A stretch of 34,589 nt of DNA from Bacillus sp. AFS037270 (GCF_002585305.1 NZ_NUNF01000016.1:174448-209036); one strand, 5' to 3'; counted from the first letter of the stretch, positions 14,447 through 23,348 are shown. Notes: a model not told the origin generated them from the letters alone. Numbers and translations: made by a program.

Positions 14447-16777
14447 ATGAGAGCATATAGGATTGACGTCAAAAATACGCAAAAAGAGATATACCCACTT
14501 GAGACAAAGCTTGGTGGATCAAATATAGCAGGAGAAAATTACAGCTTTACAAACTATTATATGGAGAAAAATGGTCGGCCGTTTTTTGGTATAAGCGGTG
14601 AGTTCCATTTCAGTAGATATAACTTTGAAAAATGGGAAGATGAAATCATCAAAATGAAAATGGGGGGGATTAATATTATCCCAACCTATATTTTTTGGAA
14701 CCATCATGAAGAGGAACAAGGAATATTTGATTGGGAAGCTAATAAAAACCTCAGAAGATTTGTCGGGCTTTGCAGAAAGCATGGTATGGGCGTCATTTTG
14801 AGAATCGGTCCATTTGCTCATGGTGAGGCAAGAAATGGTGGAATTCCTGATTGGCTCTTCGGAAGACCATTTGATCTTCGTTCAAATGATAAAGAGTATT
14901 TGACATATGTGAAAAGGTTTTATCAAGAAATTGGAAAGCAGGTTCAAGGATTCCTCTTTAAAGAGGGCGGCCCTATCATCGGAACTCAGATCGAGAATGA
15001 GTATGAACATGCAGGTGCACCGTGGGAAATAACAAATGGAACAGGGAATGAGTGGGTACCCGCAGGTAGAGATGGAGATGTACATATTATTACACTAAAG
15101 GAGTTAGCCATCCAAGCTGGAATCCAAACTCCAATCTATACGAGTACTGGCTGGGGAGGCGCAGCAGCACCTGTTGAAGAGGTGCTCCCATTATGGGGAG
15201 GCTACGCGTTTTGGCCGTGGATCTTCTATGGTGATGTGAAGGAGCATCCTGCTACACCCGAATTTATTTTTAGGGACTATCATAACGACCAACAGAAAAA
15301 CTATGGGTTTACTCCTGCTTATCGTCCTGAGAGTCTATCATTTGCTTGCTGTGAAATGGGTGGAGGGATGACAGTTTTCTATAAATATAGATTCAAGTTA
15401 CCATATGAAAGTGTCGACGCAATGGCTGAAATGAAAGTAGCCGGTGGATGTAACTTTGTAGGCTACTATGTTTTCCATGGCGGTTCAAATCCGAAGGGGA
15501 AAAAGACACCTTTCTTGAATGAAAATGCAACACCTAAAATATCATACGACTATCAAGCTCCAATTGGAGAGTTTGGACAAATAAGAGAGTCATATAAGAG
15601 ATTAAAGCGTCAACACTACTTTTATAAAACAGTGGAGGAAAGCTTTTGCAAAACCAAAACCGTCCTTCCATATGATACGAAAGATATGGACCCATATGAT
15701 ATTGAAACATTAAGGTTTGCTGTAAGAGCAAATAGAGATTCTGGTTTTGTTTTTATTAATAATTATCAGGATCATGTTGAAACAAAGGACCAACAAGACT
15801 TTGCCATCACAGTTAACCTTGAGAATGAAGAGATACGTCTTCCTAAATCCGACAGTATGTCGTTAGCGAAGGATGAGTGCTGTATCCTTCCATTTAACTT
15901 GGATTTGCAAGGACTAAACCTTAAATATTCAACGACTCAATTACTAACAAGCATAGAGCATGATGGTGAAATATACTTTTTCTTCTTCATTCCAAAAGGA
16001 ATGAATGGTGAGTATTATTTTGAAAGTGATGATATCCAAGAGGTAAGTGTCGATAATGGGAACATTATTTCTGATGAAAATACGTTGATACAAGTAAGTA
16101 ATCAGGAGATTAGTTTAATCGATATCATGTTGCAAACAGGTAGGAGGCTTCATGTTTGTACGTTGACAAATGAACAAAGCTTAAACTTTTGGAAGTATCC
16201 ATATGGAGGGAAAGAACAGGTTTTCATTACGAATGCAACCTTGCTTGTGGCCGGAGAAAAAATAAGACTAGAAAGCGCAGGTCTAGAGTCAGTTGAAATA
16301 AAATCATTCCCAGGCTTTAATGGTATGTTAAAAATAACCGGAGAGGAGCTTTCTTGTCATAACCATGGCTTATTTAAGGAATATAAGAAAATCATCAATG
16401 TAAGTCATACAGGCTTAGAGGTTAAAATGGTCAACCATAATAAAGCTGTAATTCATTTTCAACCCGAGGCTTTTGACGATGTAAAAGAACTTCTTCTTCA
16501 AATTGAATATGTCGGAGATATTGGTTATGCGTTTATCGATGGCAAGCTAATTCATGATAATTTTTGTAACAATGATATATGGGAAATCGGCCTACAACAG
16601 CATAAACAAGACCTGTTAGCAAAAGGAATGTATATTTATATCTCCCCATTAAAAGAGGAGAGCTTTGTAAAGAGTGATTCACCAATGGCAGCAAGAGCTG
16701 AGGTGATAACTAAACAAATTGCTGAAATTAAATCAATCAAGGCTACAGCTATTCGTGAACTTGAAATAGACATTTAA
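14447..16777 (+). CDS. Glycoside hydrolase family 35 beta-galactosidase
   Basis: A 776-residue GH35 enzyme without a signal peptide, so cytoplasmic. The N-terminal TIM barrel shows GISGEFHFSRY, GGINIIPTYIFWNHHE and GPFAHGEARNGGIPDWL. The acid/base is Glu185 in QIENEYEH and the nucleophile Glu303 in CCEMGGGM. The remainder is beta-rich domains. In family members the reaction is removal of terminal beta-galactose; the replacement of the usual G by H after NEY-E and the His/Glu-rich FWNHHEEE are small deviations. It starts at ATG 14447 behind AAGGAGG. It seems to be a single-gene unit with an unusually structured leader. Substrate could be a plant or exopolysaccharide oligosaccharide. Confidence 0.85.
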   Translation: MRAYRIDVKNTQKEIYPLETKLGGSNIAGENYSFTNYYMEKNGRPFFGISGEFHFSRYNFEKWEDEIIKMKMGGINIIPTYIFWNHHEEEQGIFDWEANKNLRRFVGLCRKHGMGVILRIGPFAHGEARNGGIPDWLFGRPFDLRSNDKEYLTYVKRFYQEIGKQVQGFLFKEGGPIIGTQIENEYEHAGAPWEITNGTGNEWVPAGRDGDVHIITLKELAIQAGIQTPIYTSTGWGGAAAPVEEVLPLWGGYAFWPWIFYGDVKEHPATPEFIFRDYHNDQQKNYGFTPAYRPESLSFACCEMGGGMTVFYKYRFKLPYESVDAMAEMKVAGGCNFVGYYVFHGGSNPKGKKTPFLNENATPKISYDYQAPIGEFGQIRESYKRLKRQHYFYKTVEESFCKTKTVLPYDTKDMDPYDIETLRFAVRANRDSGFVFINNYQDHVETKDQQDFAITVNLENEEIRLPKSDSMSLAKDECCILPFNLDLQGLNLKYSTTQLLTSIEHDGEIYFFFFIPKGMNGEYYFESDDIQEVSVDNGNIISDENTLIQVSNQEISLIDIMLQTGRRLHVCTLTNEQSLNFWKYPYGGKEQVFITNATLLVAGEKIRLESAGLESVEIKSFPGFNGMLKITGEELSCHNHGLFKEYKKIINVSHTGLEVKMVNHNKAVIHFQPEAFDDVKELLLQIEYVGDIGYAFIDGKLIHDNFCNNDIWEIGLQQHKQDLLAKGMYIYISPLKEESFVKSDSPMAARAEVITKQIAEIKSIKATAIRELEIDI

Positions 16778-16817
16778 CGGCAAGTCCTCACTTGTTGTGT
16801 TCATTAAAACAACAGAA

Positions 16818-16849
16818 AAAAAGCAAGAGATATGAACTCTTGCTTTTTA
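16818..16849. terminator. Bidirectional terminator between GH35 and mscS-like genes
   Basis: AAAAAGCAAGAG, seven-base loop, CTCTTGCTTTTT: a 12-bp symmetric stem with T runs in both directions, shared by the convergent genes. Confidence 0.9.
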
Positions 16850-16855
16850 TGATTC

Positions 16856-17674
16856 TTAATGGCTTGTGTTGAAACTCTCTGCCATCATCAAGTCGTTCTT
16901 GTAGGCAGCCATCGCCAGTTCATATCGCACCTTTTTGCCCGCTTCCACGAAATCAGCTTCCTTCACAAGACCTGATAATGAATACTGGTGACCCCTGAAA
17001 TCCACGTTCAGTTCAGTGATTTGGTTGAATTTGAAACACTCCAGGGGAACACCGTTCTCATCCTTCAACAGGTATTCATCGTATTTCTCGTTGCATGTTT
17101 GTGCCACTTCCTCCATCACCTTGAAGGCATCATCCGGATTTTGCTTATAGTTGAGGACAAGGCTTTCGTTCACCCGCCGCCTTCCCCGGTTCCCATTCTG
17201 AAGTTCCGTAATGCTACTATAGGAGACCGTATAGAGGTATCCGTCATACTGGCGGATCTTCAGATAGCGCATGCTGATTTCCTCGATTTTCCCCTGACGG
17301 TTTCCGTTGATGATGACATAATCCCCGTGATGGATCTGGCGCTCAAACAGGTAGGTCAGCCCCATAATGTAATCGCGGATGATATGCTGGAGGATCAATG
17401 CTAAGGCACCTGCCACCACGACCGAACCAGTCAACAGCTTTGCTAGGTCGAAGAAAGGGCTAAGCACATAAATAAAGAAGAACAACAGTCCCAATACCTT
17501 TGTCACCTGGTTGGCGAAATGCATCAATGTCTCTTCCCGCTTTTCATCCAAGATGCTCGTTTTGTCAAAGAAAAGCTTGATGGATTTGCGGATCAAATAA
17601 ACCGTGAATATAATCAGCAGTGCCACCGTTATAATTTTTACGGGCAATTGCTGGAACAGTCCCAAGAAAAACAT
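16856..17674 (-). CDS. MscS-family mechanosensitive/small-conductance ion channel
   Basis: A 272-residue MscS-type membrane protein. Two or three N-terminal membrane segments precede the pore helix and beta domain, VVVAGALALILQHIIRDYIMG, then FERQIHHGDYVIING. The cytoplasmic part follows. The ATG at 17674 has AGAGGTG six bases before it; an in-frame start 30 codons further up has no site. The family releases ions under membrane tension to protect cells at osmotic downshift; short members may have other gating. The gene stands alone, ending at the shared terminator. Confidence 0.85.
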   Translation of the reverse strand: MFFLGLFQQLPVKIITVALLIIFTVYLIRKSIKLFFDKTSILDEKREETLMHFANQVTKVLGLLFFFIYVLSPFFDLAKLLTGSVVVAGALALILQHIIRDYIMGLTYLFERQIHHGDYVIINGNRQGKIEEISMRYLKIRQYDGYLYTVSYSSITELQNGNRGRRRVNESLVLNYKQNPDDAFKVMEEVAQTCNEKYDEYLLKDENGVPLECFKFNQITELNVDFRGHQYSLSGLVKEADFVEAGKKVRYELAMAAYKNDLMMAESFNTSH

Positions 17675-17770
17675 CCTAACACCTCTCACTTTTTTTACAC
17701 TATACAAAAGGAATAGGGATAAGGAGAAAGACTTTCCTTTTCCAACAATCCTTAACGTTAGCATGGTTCC

Positions 17771-17799
17771 ATAAAAAAAGAAGCCCTATCCGTGCTTCC
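17771..17799 (-). terminator. Minus-strand terminator after the hxlR-type gene
   Basis: On the minus strand GAAGC, nine-base loop, GCTTC is followed by seven T. It lies about 80 bases past the regulator stop, in front of the mscS-like gene. Confidence 0.65.
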
Positions 17800-17877
17800 T
17801 GAGGATCGATATATTGCCAATAACGTGTTTTCCGCAGCTGAATTATATTATTGTTTAATCAATAAAGTTAAAAGGAT

Positions 17878-18201
17878 TTATTTCTCTTTCATCCAGCTAG
17901 AAGCCCATTGACTAATGGGGCCAAGTATTTTTCCTAATTCGCTTCCTCTTTTAGTTAATAAATATACCGTTCTAATTGGTCGCTCTGGAATAACTTGACG
18001 TAAAACAATCCCATGCTCTTCTAATTCTTTCATTCTTTCCGTCAACACCCTTTTGCTTAAATCGGGGATGAGTGAATTGATTTCACTAAAACGTTTTGGT
18101 CCGCTAGATAATACATATATGATTAATCCAGTCCATCTTTTTCCAATTAATTCAAAAGTTTTTTCAACCTCAGGACATAGGTCCGCCTGTTCTTCCATCA
18201 T
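17878..18201 (-). CDS. HxlR-family transcriptional regulator
   Basis: A 107-residue winged-helix protein: CPEVEKTFELIGKRWTGLIIYVL opens with the family's conserved Cys, then FSEINSLIPDLSKRVLTERMKELEEHGIV forms the DNA-reading helix and wing. In HxlR relatives such as HypR and YodB this Cys senses quinones, diamide or aldehydes. The ATG at 18201 has GAGGTG at a normal distance; the ATG at 18210 is too close to it. Transcribed away from the MarR-type gene, it borders the quinone-defence cluster and may be a second sensor of it. Its target is not known. Confidence 0.85.
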   Translation of the reverse strand: MMEEQADLCPEVEKTFELIGKRWTGLIIYVLSSGPKRFSEINSLIPDLSKRVLTERMKELEEHGIVLRQVIPERPIRTVYLLTKRGSELGKILGPISQWASSWMKEK

Positions 18202-18255
18202 TGATAACATTCACCTCTTTCAAACAGATTAAATATTGTTTCTTGTTTACTTATT

Positions 18256-18278
18256 GTAACCAAGTTTCATTTGATTAC
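18256..18278. promoter_or_regulatory. Inverted repeat in front of the hxlR-type gene
   Basis: GTAACCAA, seven bases, TTGATTAC, a 7/8-matched palindrome 55 bases ahead of the HxlR start. It is a possible autoregulatory site. The remaining 18202-18454 stretch is AT-rich without a supported gene. Confidence 0.35.
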
Positions 18279-18454
18279 AAAGTGAAAATACATAAATTTT
18301 TTATAAAAACCCCATTGTATGTTGAATTGTCAAAAAATCTCCATAAATGCTTATTTTTTAATAATAATAGGAAACAAAATAAAGTGAACATATTAAAAAA
18401 TGAAGAGAGGGCTTCTCAAGAAAAAGAAAGATGTAAGTTTTATTGAAAATATTA

Positions 18455-18501
18455 TTGACAAAGAGGTCTTAAAGTTTTATTATTATCTCATATTCAAGAT
18501 A
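18455..18501 (+). promoter_or_regulatory. Sigma-A promoter of the marR/mhqR-type gene with overlapping operator
   Basis: TTGACA (18455-18460), 17 bases, TATTAT (18478-18483), then TATCTCATATTCAAGATA at 18484-18501. That last 18-mer fits the MhqR box TATCTCGA-N2-TCGAGATA at 15 of 16 to 18 positions depending on the centre. A site right at the start of transcription indicates autorepression. Confidence 0.65.
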
Positions 18502-18535
18502 TTTTAATTTGAGATTTTCGCGGGAGGTGAACTAA

Positions 18536-18964
18536 ATGGAAACAACATGCACTAATTTACCCTATCTTGTTTTAATGCAAACATCTAAAGCAGTACAGGA
18601 TTGTATGAGAGTGGAAATGAGTCAGTATAACCTTAGTATTACTGAATTTTCTGTTCTAGAAGTGCTTTACAATAAGGGAAAACAAACAATCCATCAAATT
18701 GGTAATAGCATTTTAATTTCAAGTGGCACAATGACTTATGTTATAGATAAATTAGAACAGAGAGATTTATTAAGTCGTCATGCATGTGTTGAAGATCGCA
18801 GAGTCATCCATGTGACGTTAACAGACGCAGGAAAAGAATTGATGGACTGGATCATGCCAAAACATCAAGAATTTGTAGATTCCATGTTTTGCTCTTTAAA
18901 TAAAGAGGAGAAAAAAATATTTGTTAAACTCTTGAAAAAGATAAATAGGAACGAACAAAGTTAA
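18536..18964 (+). CDS. mhqR: MarR-family repressor, MhqR-like
   Basis: A 142-residue winged-helix repressor. The recognition region TIHQIGNSILISSGTMTYVIDKLEQRDLLSR and the wing EDRRVIHVTLT are typical of MarR proteins. In Bacillus subtilis MhqR represses a set made of DoxX-type membrane protein, VOC dioxygenases, the esterase MhqD and a nitroreductase; the same families follow here, and MhqR-type boxes precede them, so orthology or close relation is likely. Cysteines are at residues 5, 23 and 84. Released from DNA when quinone-like electrophiles are present, by a mechanism not settled. It starts at ATG 18536 behind GGGAGGTG. Confidence 0.8.
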   Translation: METTCTNLPYLVLMQTSKAVQDCMRVEMSQYNLSITEFSVLEVLYNKGKQTIHQIGNSILISSGTMTYVIDKLEQRDLLSRHACVEDRRVIHVTLTDAGKELMDWIMPKHQEFVDSMFCSLNKEEKKIFVKLLKKINRNEQS

Positions 18965-18978
18965 TTTTTTTAGTTTTA

Positions 18979-18996
18979 TATCTCGAAATCGAGATA
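18979..18996. promoter_or_regulatory. MhqR-type operator before the first doxX gene
   Basis: TATCTCGA-AA-TCGAGATA, perfect 8-bp arms, 26 bases upstream of the doxX start. It is the best copy in the window. Confidence 0.8.
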
Positions 18997-19021
18997 AATA
19001 AAATATTTAGGAGGATTTTAG

Positions 19022-19420
19022 ATGATAAATCTTGGTTTACTAATCATTCGTTTAGTAGTTGGTATCTTATTCATTGGTCATGGAGCTCAAAAATTGTTCG
19101 GATGGTTCGGCGGATATGGTTTAAAGGGTACAGGAGGCTGGTTTGATTCAATAGGCATGAAACCTGGTATAACCATGGCGCTATTGGCAGGATTAACAGA
19201 ACTCGTTGGAGGCATTTTGTTTGCTCTAGGTCTTTTAACTCCACTTGCTGGAATTATGATTGCGGGAACCATGGTAATGGCTATTCTGAAAGTTCACGCT
19301 CCAAACGGATTATGGGCAACAGCAAATGGATATGAATATAACCTTACGCTGCTCGCAATTGCTATTGGTATAGCTTTAATTGGACCAGGTCAATATGCTG
19401 TAGATGCTTTTTTATTCTAA
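19022..19420 (+). CDS. DoxX-family membrane protein (MhqP-like)
   Basis: A 132-residue protein with four membrane helices. The first has LIIRLVVGILFIGHGAQKLFGWFGG, the family signature; GWFDSIGM and ELVGGILFALGLLTPLAG follow. DoxX proteins are membrane partners of oxidoreductases; in the MhqR regulon MhqP is of this kind, with a proposed role in quinone/thiol redox balance. It starts at ATG 19022 behind AGGAGG and directly follows the operator. A second DoxX gene ends the neighbouring operon. Confidence 0.85.
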   Translation: MINLGLLIIRLVVGILFIGHGAQKLFGWFGGYGLKGTGGWFDSIGMKPGITMALLAGLTELVGGILFALGLLTPLAGIMIAGTMVMAILKVHAPNGLWATANGYEYNLTLLAIAIGIALIGPGQYAVDAFLF

Positions 19421-19440
19421 TTATCTCGATTTAGAGATAA
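19421..19440. promoter_or_regulatory. MhqR-type operator before the dioxygenase operon
   Basis: TTATCTCGATTTAGAGATAA, beginning at the base after the doxX stop. Nine of ten positions are symmetric. It lies about 100 bases ahead of the first dioxygenase gene. Confidence 0.7.
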
Positions 19441-19538
19441 TCGAATTAAAGTAAATAGTTTAAGATTTTATTTTCATCCTGGGAACAAAATAAGTAAGAG
19501 TGGATTTTTAAAATTAAATAAGAAATGGAGTGGTGAAA

Positions 19539-20477
19539 ATGAGTAAGAAAACAATGGGGATACACCATATTACAGCAATCGTTGGACATCCGCAAGAAAA
19601 TGTAGACTTTTACGCTGGAGTTTTAGGATTGCGTTTGGTCAAACAAACTGTAAATTTTGATGACCCAGGAACTTATCACCTTTATTTCGGTAATGAAGGT
19701 GGTAAGCCAGGAACCATTATTACATTCTTTCCCTGGGCAGGAGCTCATCAAGGAATTATTGGGGACGGTCAAGTAGGGGTTACTTCCTATGTCGTTCCAA
19801 AAGGGGCGATGGAATTTTGGGAAAAAAGACTAGAAAAATTCAATGTCCCTTTTACAAAAATGGAACGCTTTGGAGAGCAATATTTGGAATTCGATGATCC
19901 GCATGGTCTTCAACTGGAAATTGTGGAAAGAGAAGAAGGAGAAAACAATACTTGGACTTACGGTGAGGTAACACCTGAAGTTGCTATCAAAGGTTTTGGA
20001 GGTGCAACTCTTTTATCAACCCAGCCTGACAAAACGGGTGAATTATTAGAAAAAGTAATGGGACTTGAATTAGTCGGTAAAGAAGGAGATTTCGCACGTT
20101 ACCGTTCTGCTGGGGATATCGGAAATATTATTGATCTAAAATTAACCCCAATAGGACGCGGACAAATGGGCGTGGGAACCGTTCACCATATTGCATGGCG
20201 GGCTATTGATGATCAAGATCAATTGGATTGGCAAAAATATGTAGCAGCGAATGGTTACGGAGTAACTCCTGTTCAGGATCGAAATTACTTCAATGCCATT
20301 TACTTCAGAGAACATGGAGAAATACTATTTGAAATTGCAACAGATCCTCCAGGATTTGCTCATGATGAGTCACAAGCGACAATGGGGGAAAATTTGATGC
20401 TGCCATCTCAGTATGAGTCTCACAGAGAAAAAATTGAACGAGTGTTATTACCGTTTGAAGTAAGAGTACTAGACTGA
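19539..20477 (+). CDS. VOC-family ring-cleaving dioxygenase, MhqO/MhqA-like (copy 1)
   Basis: A 312-residue two-domain vicinal-oxygen-chelate protein. Domain 1 opens with GIHHITAIVGHPQENVDFY and ends in LQLEIVE; domain 2 has GTVHHIAWRA and the closing FEIATDPPGF. His and Glu in these places are the expected metal ligands. MhqO/MhqA/MhqE homologues are thought to open hydroquinone or catechol rings to detoxify quinones. The ATG at 19539 (after GGAG) is preferred over an in-frame GTG at 19530. It is the first gene of a five-gene unit that also contains a paralogue, so the two may act on different ring substrates. Confidence 0.85.
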   Translation: MSKKTMGIHHITAIVGHPQENVDFYAGVLGLRLVKQTVNFDDPGTYHLYFGNEGGKPGTIITFFPWAGAHQGIIGDGQVGVTSYVVPKGAMEFWEKRLEKFNVPFTKMERFGEQYLEFDDPHGLQLEIVEREEGENNTWTYGEVTPEVAIKGFGGATLLSTQPDKTGELLEKVMGLELVGKEGDFARYRSAGDIGNIIDLKLTPIGRGQMGVGTVHHIAWRAIDDQDQLDWQKYVAANGYGVTPVQDRNYFNAIYFREHGEILFEIATDPPGFAHDESQATMGENLMLPSQYESHREKIERVLLPFEVRVLD

Positions 20478-20500
20478 TTCTTTGAAAAGGAATGATATCT

Positions 20501-21109
20501 TTGCTTTCAATTGATCCCGACTTATTGTCAGAAAGAGAAAATTATAAATTTCTAATAGGAAGCATCATACCTAGACCAATAGCTTTCGTCACATCGATTT
20601 CAAAAGATGGTGTTTTGAATGGAGCACCCTTTAGTTATTTTAACATCGTGTCATCCAATCCCCCGATGATTTCATTATCTATTCAACGCTCTGCTGGGGG
20701 ACAAAAAGATACTGCAAGAAATATTACTGAGTCCAAACAATTTGTTGTTCATATAGTTGATGAACACAATGTTGAAAAAATAAATAAAACAGCAGCCGGC
20801 CTTCCTCCTAATCAAAGTGAGATTGAGTTAACTCACTTAACTCCAGTAGATAGTATAAAAATTTCAGTTCCTGGAGTTAAGGAAGCGAAAATCAGAATGG
20901 AATGTTCCTTAGAGCATTCCTTAGAATTGGGAGGCTTGGATACGCCAGGGTGTGACCTGATTATAGGAAAAGTTGTTCAGTTTCATATCGATAATGACAT
21001 TTATGAAAAAGGAAGAATTGATCCAAGGGGCTTAGCAGCGGTCAGCCGATTAGCTGGGAATAATTACGCAAAAATTGGTGAGATATTTGAAATTGAAAGA
21101 CCTAATTAA
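20501..21109 (+). CDS. Flavin reductase-like FMN-binding protein
   Basis: About 202 residues of the flavin reductase/FMN-binding split-barrel family: YKFLIGSIIPRPIAFVTSISKDG and NGAPFSYFNIVSSNPPMISLSI are the flavin-site segments, and CDLIIGKVVQFHID the C-terminal strand. The TTG at 20501 is chosen because AAAAGGA lies nine bases upstream, while the ATG at 20492 is almost on top of it. It lies between the two dioxygenases. Role: NAD(P)H-driven reduction of flavin or a quinone-like substrate. It could also supply reduced flavin to a monooxygenase such as the HpaB-type enzyme far downstream. Confidence 0.8.
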   Translation: MLSIDPDLLSERENYKFLIGSIIPRPIAFVTSISKDGVLNGAPFSYFNIVSSNPPMISLSIQRSAGGQKDTARNITESKQFVVHIVDEHNVEKINKTAAGLPPNQSEIELTHLTPVDSIKISVPGVKEAKIRMECSLEHSLELGGLDTPGCDLIIGKVVQFHIDNDIYEKGRIDPRGLAAVSRLAGNNYAKIGEIFEIERPN

Positions 21110-21138
21110 AGCCCCATTCGATGATTGGAGAGGGTAAA

Positions 21139-22083
21139 ATGAAAAAAACAGCGGGTATCCATCATATCACAGCAATGGTAAACGATGCACAAAGAAATAT
21201 TGATTTCTATGCAGGAGTACTTGGGTTAAGGCTTGTCAAAAAAACCATTAATTTTGATCGTCCAGAAGTGTACCATCTCTATTTTGGGAATGAAATAGGT
21301 CAACCAGGTTCTGTAATAACGTTTTTTCCTTGGTCTAAACAACTAAAAGGTAGAATTGGAATCGGTCAGGTTGGTGTGACTAGTTATGTGATTCCGAAGG
21401 GTTCGGTTCCTTTTTGGGAGAATCGATTACGGAAATTTGGAATCGAATTTACTTCTTCCAATCGGTATGGGGAAAGATATTTAAAATTTTATGATCCAGA
21501 CGGACTCCTGTTGGAACTGACAGAACGAGACGAAGGTCCAGTAAATACTTGGAATTTTGGCGAAATTCAGGCTGAAAATGCGATAAAAGGATTTGGAGGT
21601 GCGATTCTTTTTTCTGCACAACCCCATAAGACAACCGATGTTCTAGAAAACGTATTGGGGTTGGAATGCATTGGTCAAGAAAATGAATTTTTAAGATTTC
21701 AATCTGAAGGAAATATAGGAAATACAGTTGATATTCAGCTAAATCCTTCTGTTCGAGGGCTGATGGGGGCTGGAACGGTTCACCATATAGCATGGAGAGC
21801 AAAGGATGAGGAAGAGCATCAAAAGTGGAGATCGCTTCTCCTTGAAAAAGGGTATTATCCTACAGAGATTCTTGACCGAAACTACTTCAAAGCTCTTTAT
21901 TTTCATGAACCAGGGGGTATTCTCTTCGAAATTGCAACCGACCCACCGGGTTTTGCGGTGGATGAACCTATCGAGGAACTCGGGAAAAAACTTATGCTGC
22001 CATCATGGTTAGAGTCAAAAAGAGAAGAATTAGAAGAAACCTTACCACGAGTAGAGGTTCGTGTTCTGGAGGGAGATAAATAA
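21139..22083 (+). CDS. VOC-family ring-cleaving dioxygenase, MhqO/MhqA-like (copy 2)
   Basis: A 314-residue paralogue of the gene at 19539, with the same motif order: GIHHITAM, LLLELTE, GTVHHIAWRA, FEIATDPPGF. The two copies are similar along their full lengths but clearly diverged (for instance HPQENV against DAQRNI). The ATG at 21139 follows GGAGAGGG; an in-frame ATG at 21121 has no site. It overlaps the esterase gene by one base (TAATG), so translation is coupled. Likely role: cleavage of a hydroquinone or catechol ring, with a different specificity to copy 1. Confidence 0.85.
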   Translation: MKKTAGIHHITAMVNDAQRNIDFYAGVLGLRLVKKTINFDRPEVYHLYFGNEIGQPGSVITFFPWSKQLKGRIGIGQVGVTSYVIPKGSVPFWENRLRKFGIEFTSSNRYGERYLKFYDPDGLLLELTERDEGPVNTWNFGEIQAENAIKGFGGAILFSAQPHKTTDVLENVLGLECIGQENEFLRFQSEGNIGNTVDIQLNPSVRGLMGAGTVHHIAWRAKDEEEHQKWRSLLLEKGYYPTEILDRNYFKALYFHEPGGILFEIATDPPGFAVDEPIEELGKKLMLPSWLESKREELEETLPRVEVRVLEGDK

Positions 22084-22685
22084 TGAAACACATATTCAAT
22101 AAAGGCCAAGATCCAACAAAACCAACGCTATTATTGCTTCATGGTACCGGCGGCAATGAATTAGACCTGTTGCCTCTTGCTGGAAGAATTGATGATGAAG
22201 CTTCCGTTTTAAGCGTTCGAGGAAATGTATTAGAAAATGGAATGCCACGATTCTTCCGAAGATTGGCGGAGGGAGTTTTTGATGAAGAAGATCTCGTTTT
22301 CCGAACAAAAGAATTAAATGAGTTTCTCGATGAAGCAGCTGAAAAGTATGGTTTCGACCGAGATCATATTATCGCTATGGGGTACTCAAATGGAGCGAAT
22401 ATAGCAGCGAGCTTATTATTTCACTATCAAAACGCCTTAAAGGGAGCCATTCTTCATCATCCTATGGTGCCGAGAAAAGGGATCGACCTTCCAGATTTAT
22501 CGGGTAAGTCAGTGTTTATTGCAGCTGGGACAAATGATCCGATTTGCTCACCAATGGAATCGGCTGAACTTGAATCATTATTAAAAAAGGCAAATGCGAA
22601 TGTAGAACTTCATTGGGAAAATAGAGGTCATCAATTAACCGCCCAAGAGGTCGAAGCTGCCGCTCAATGGTATAGAAAGTTATAA
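22083..22685 (+). CDS. mhqD: Alpha/beta-hydrolase, MhqD-like carboxylesterase
   Basis: A 200-residue esterase of the phospholipase/carboxylesterase family. Ser102 is in GYSNGAN, Asp152 in GTNDP and His183 in RGHQLT; the oxyanion strand LLLLHGTGGNE is near the N-terminus. In the MhqR regulon MhqD accompanies a ring-cleaving dioxygenase, and its coupled position here (TAATG) says the same. It may hydrolyse an ester or ring-cleavage product; the physiological substrate is not known. Confidence 0.85.
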   Translation: MKHIFNKGQDPTKPTLLLLHGTGGNELDLLPLAGRIDDEASVLSVRGNVLENGMPRFFRRLAEGVFDEEDLVFRTKELNEFLDEAAEKYGFDRDHIIAMGYSNGANIAASLLFHYQNALKGAILHHPMVPRKGIDLPDLSGKSVFIAAGTNDPICSPMESAELESLLKKANANVELHWENRGHQLTAQEVEAAAQWYRKL

Positions 22686-22718
22686 TAAAAAACTATGTTT
22701 GGGAGGAGAAAAAGAAAG

Positions 22719-23141
22719 ATGAAAAAAAACGAAATAGGAGCATTTATTTTACGCGTGACACTAGGAGCATTATTTTTAATACATGGAATTGTAAAATTTC
22801 AGGGTGGAATTGAGAATATTGTAGGATGGTTTGATAGTATCGGCTTGCCTGGATTTATGGCATATGGAGTTGCATCTCTTGAGATTATTGGTGGGATCGG
22901 CATAATCATTGGATTGGCAACTAGATTTTTTGCAGCATTGTTTGCATTAATGATGATTGGGGCAACAATAAAAGTAAAGCTTTCAGTTGGTTTATTAGGA
23001 AATGGTCAAATGGCAGGCTATGAGTTAGACTTAGCATTTCTAGCAATAGCATTATACCTTGCAATCACTGGAAGCAAGCTATTATCAGTTAGTTCAATAA
23101 TATTTAAAAAGGATTCAAAAGAGTTAACCAAAACTGCTTAA
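22719..23141 (+). CDS. DoxX-family membrane protein (copy 2)
   Basis: A 140-residue protein with four membrane helices: ILRVTLGALFLIHGIVKF, GWFDSIGLPGFMAYGVASLEIIGG and two more. It is only distantly similar to the DoxX protein at 19022. The ATG at 22719 is preferred to the ATG at 22695, because GGGAGGA lies inside the latter's first codons; the spacing is a little long. It is the last gene of the dioxygenase operon, 33 bases after the esterase. Likely a membrane partner of the redox enzymes. Confidence 0.8.
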   Translation: MKKNEIGAFILRVTLGALFLIHGIVKFQGGIENIVGWFDSIGLPGFMAYGVASLEIIGGIGIIIGLATRFFAALFALMMIGATIKVKLSVGLLGNGQMAGYELDLAFLAIALYLAITGSKLLSVSSIIFKKDSKELTKTA

Positions 23142-23142
23142 T

Positions 23143-23325
23143 GGTGAATCAAACTAGTAAAAGAAAGAAATAACAGGTAGTGTTTGTGATGGCTTTCTTA
23201 TCCAAACTATTTGGAAAGAAACTGAGCAGGAGACAGAGAAAATGGCAAATGAGCTAATCGAGAGTGGTCGATTGGCTTTTCTTGATAAACCATTAACTGA
23301 ATTAGTTGAAAAAATAATTATATGA
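23143..23325 (+). pseudogene. Gene remnant without a start, downstream of the second doxX
   Basis: An open frame of about 60 codons ends at TGA 23323-23325, reading through GSVCDGFLIQTIWKETE, MANELIESG and AFLDKPLTEL. It has protein-like composition but no start codon with a ribosome site in its upstream part. An ATG with MAFLSKLFGKK at 23189 is in another frame and stops after 22 codons. This looks like the tail of a lost gene, now between the dioxygenase operon and the pirin gene. The family was not recognised. Confidence 0.45.
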
Positions 23326-23348
23326 ATTTAAATATTCTTAGTTAAAAA

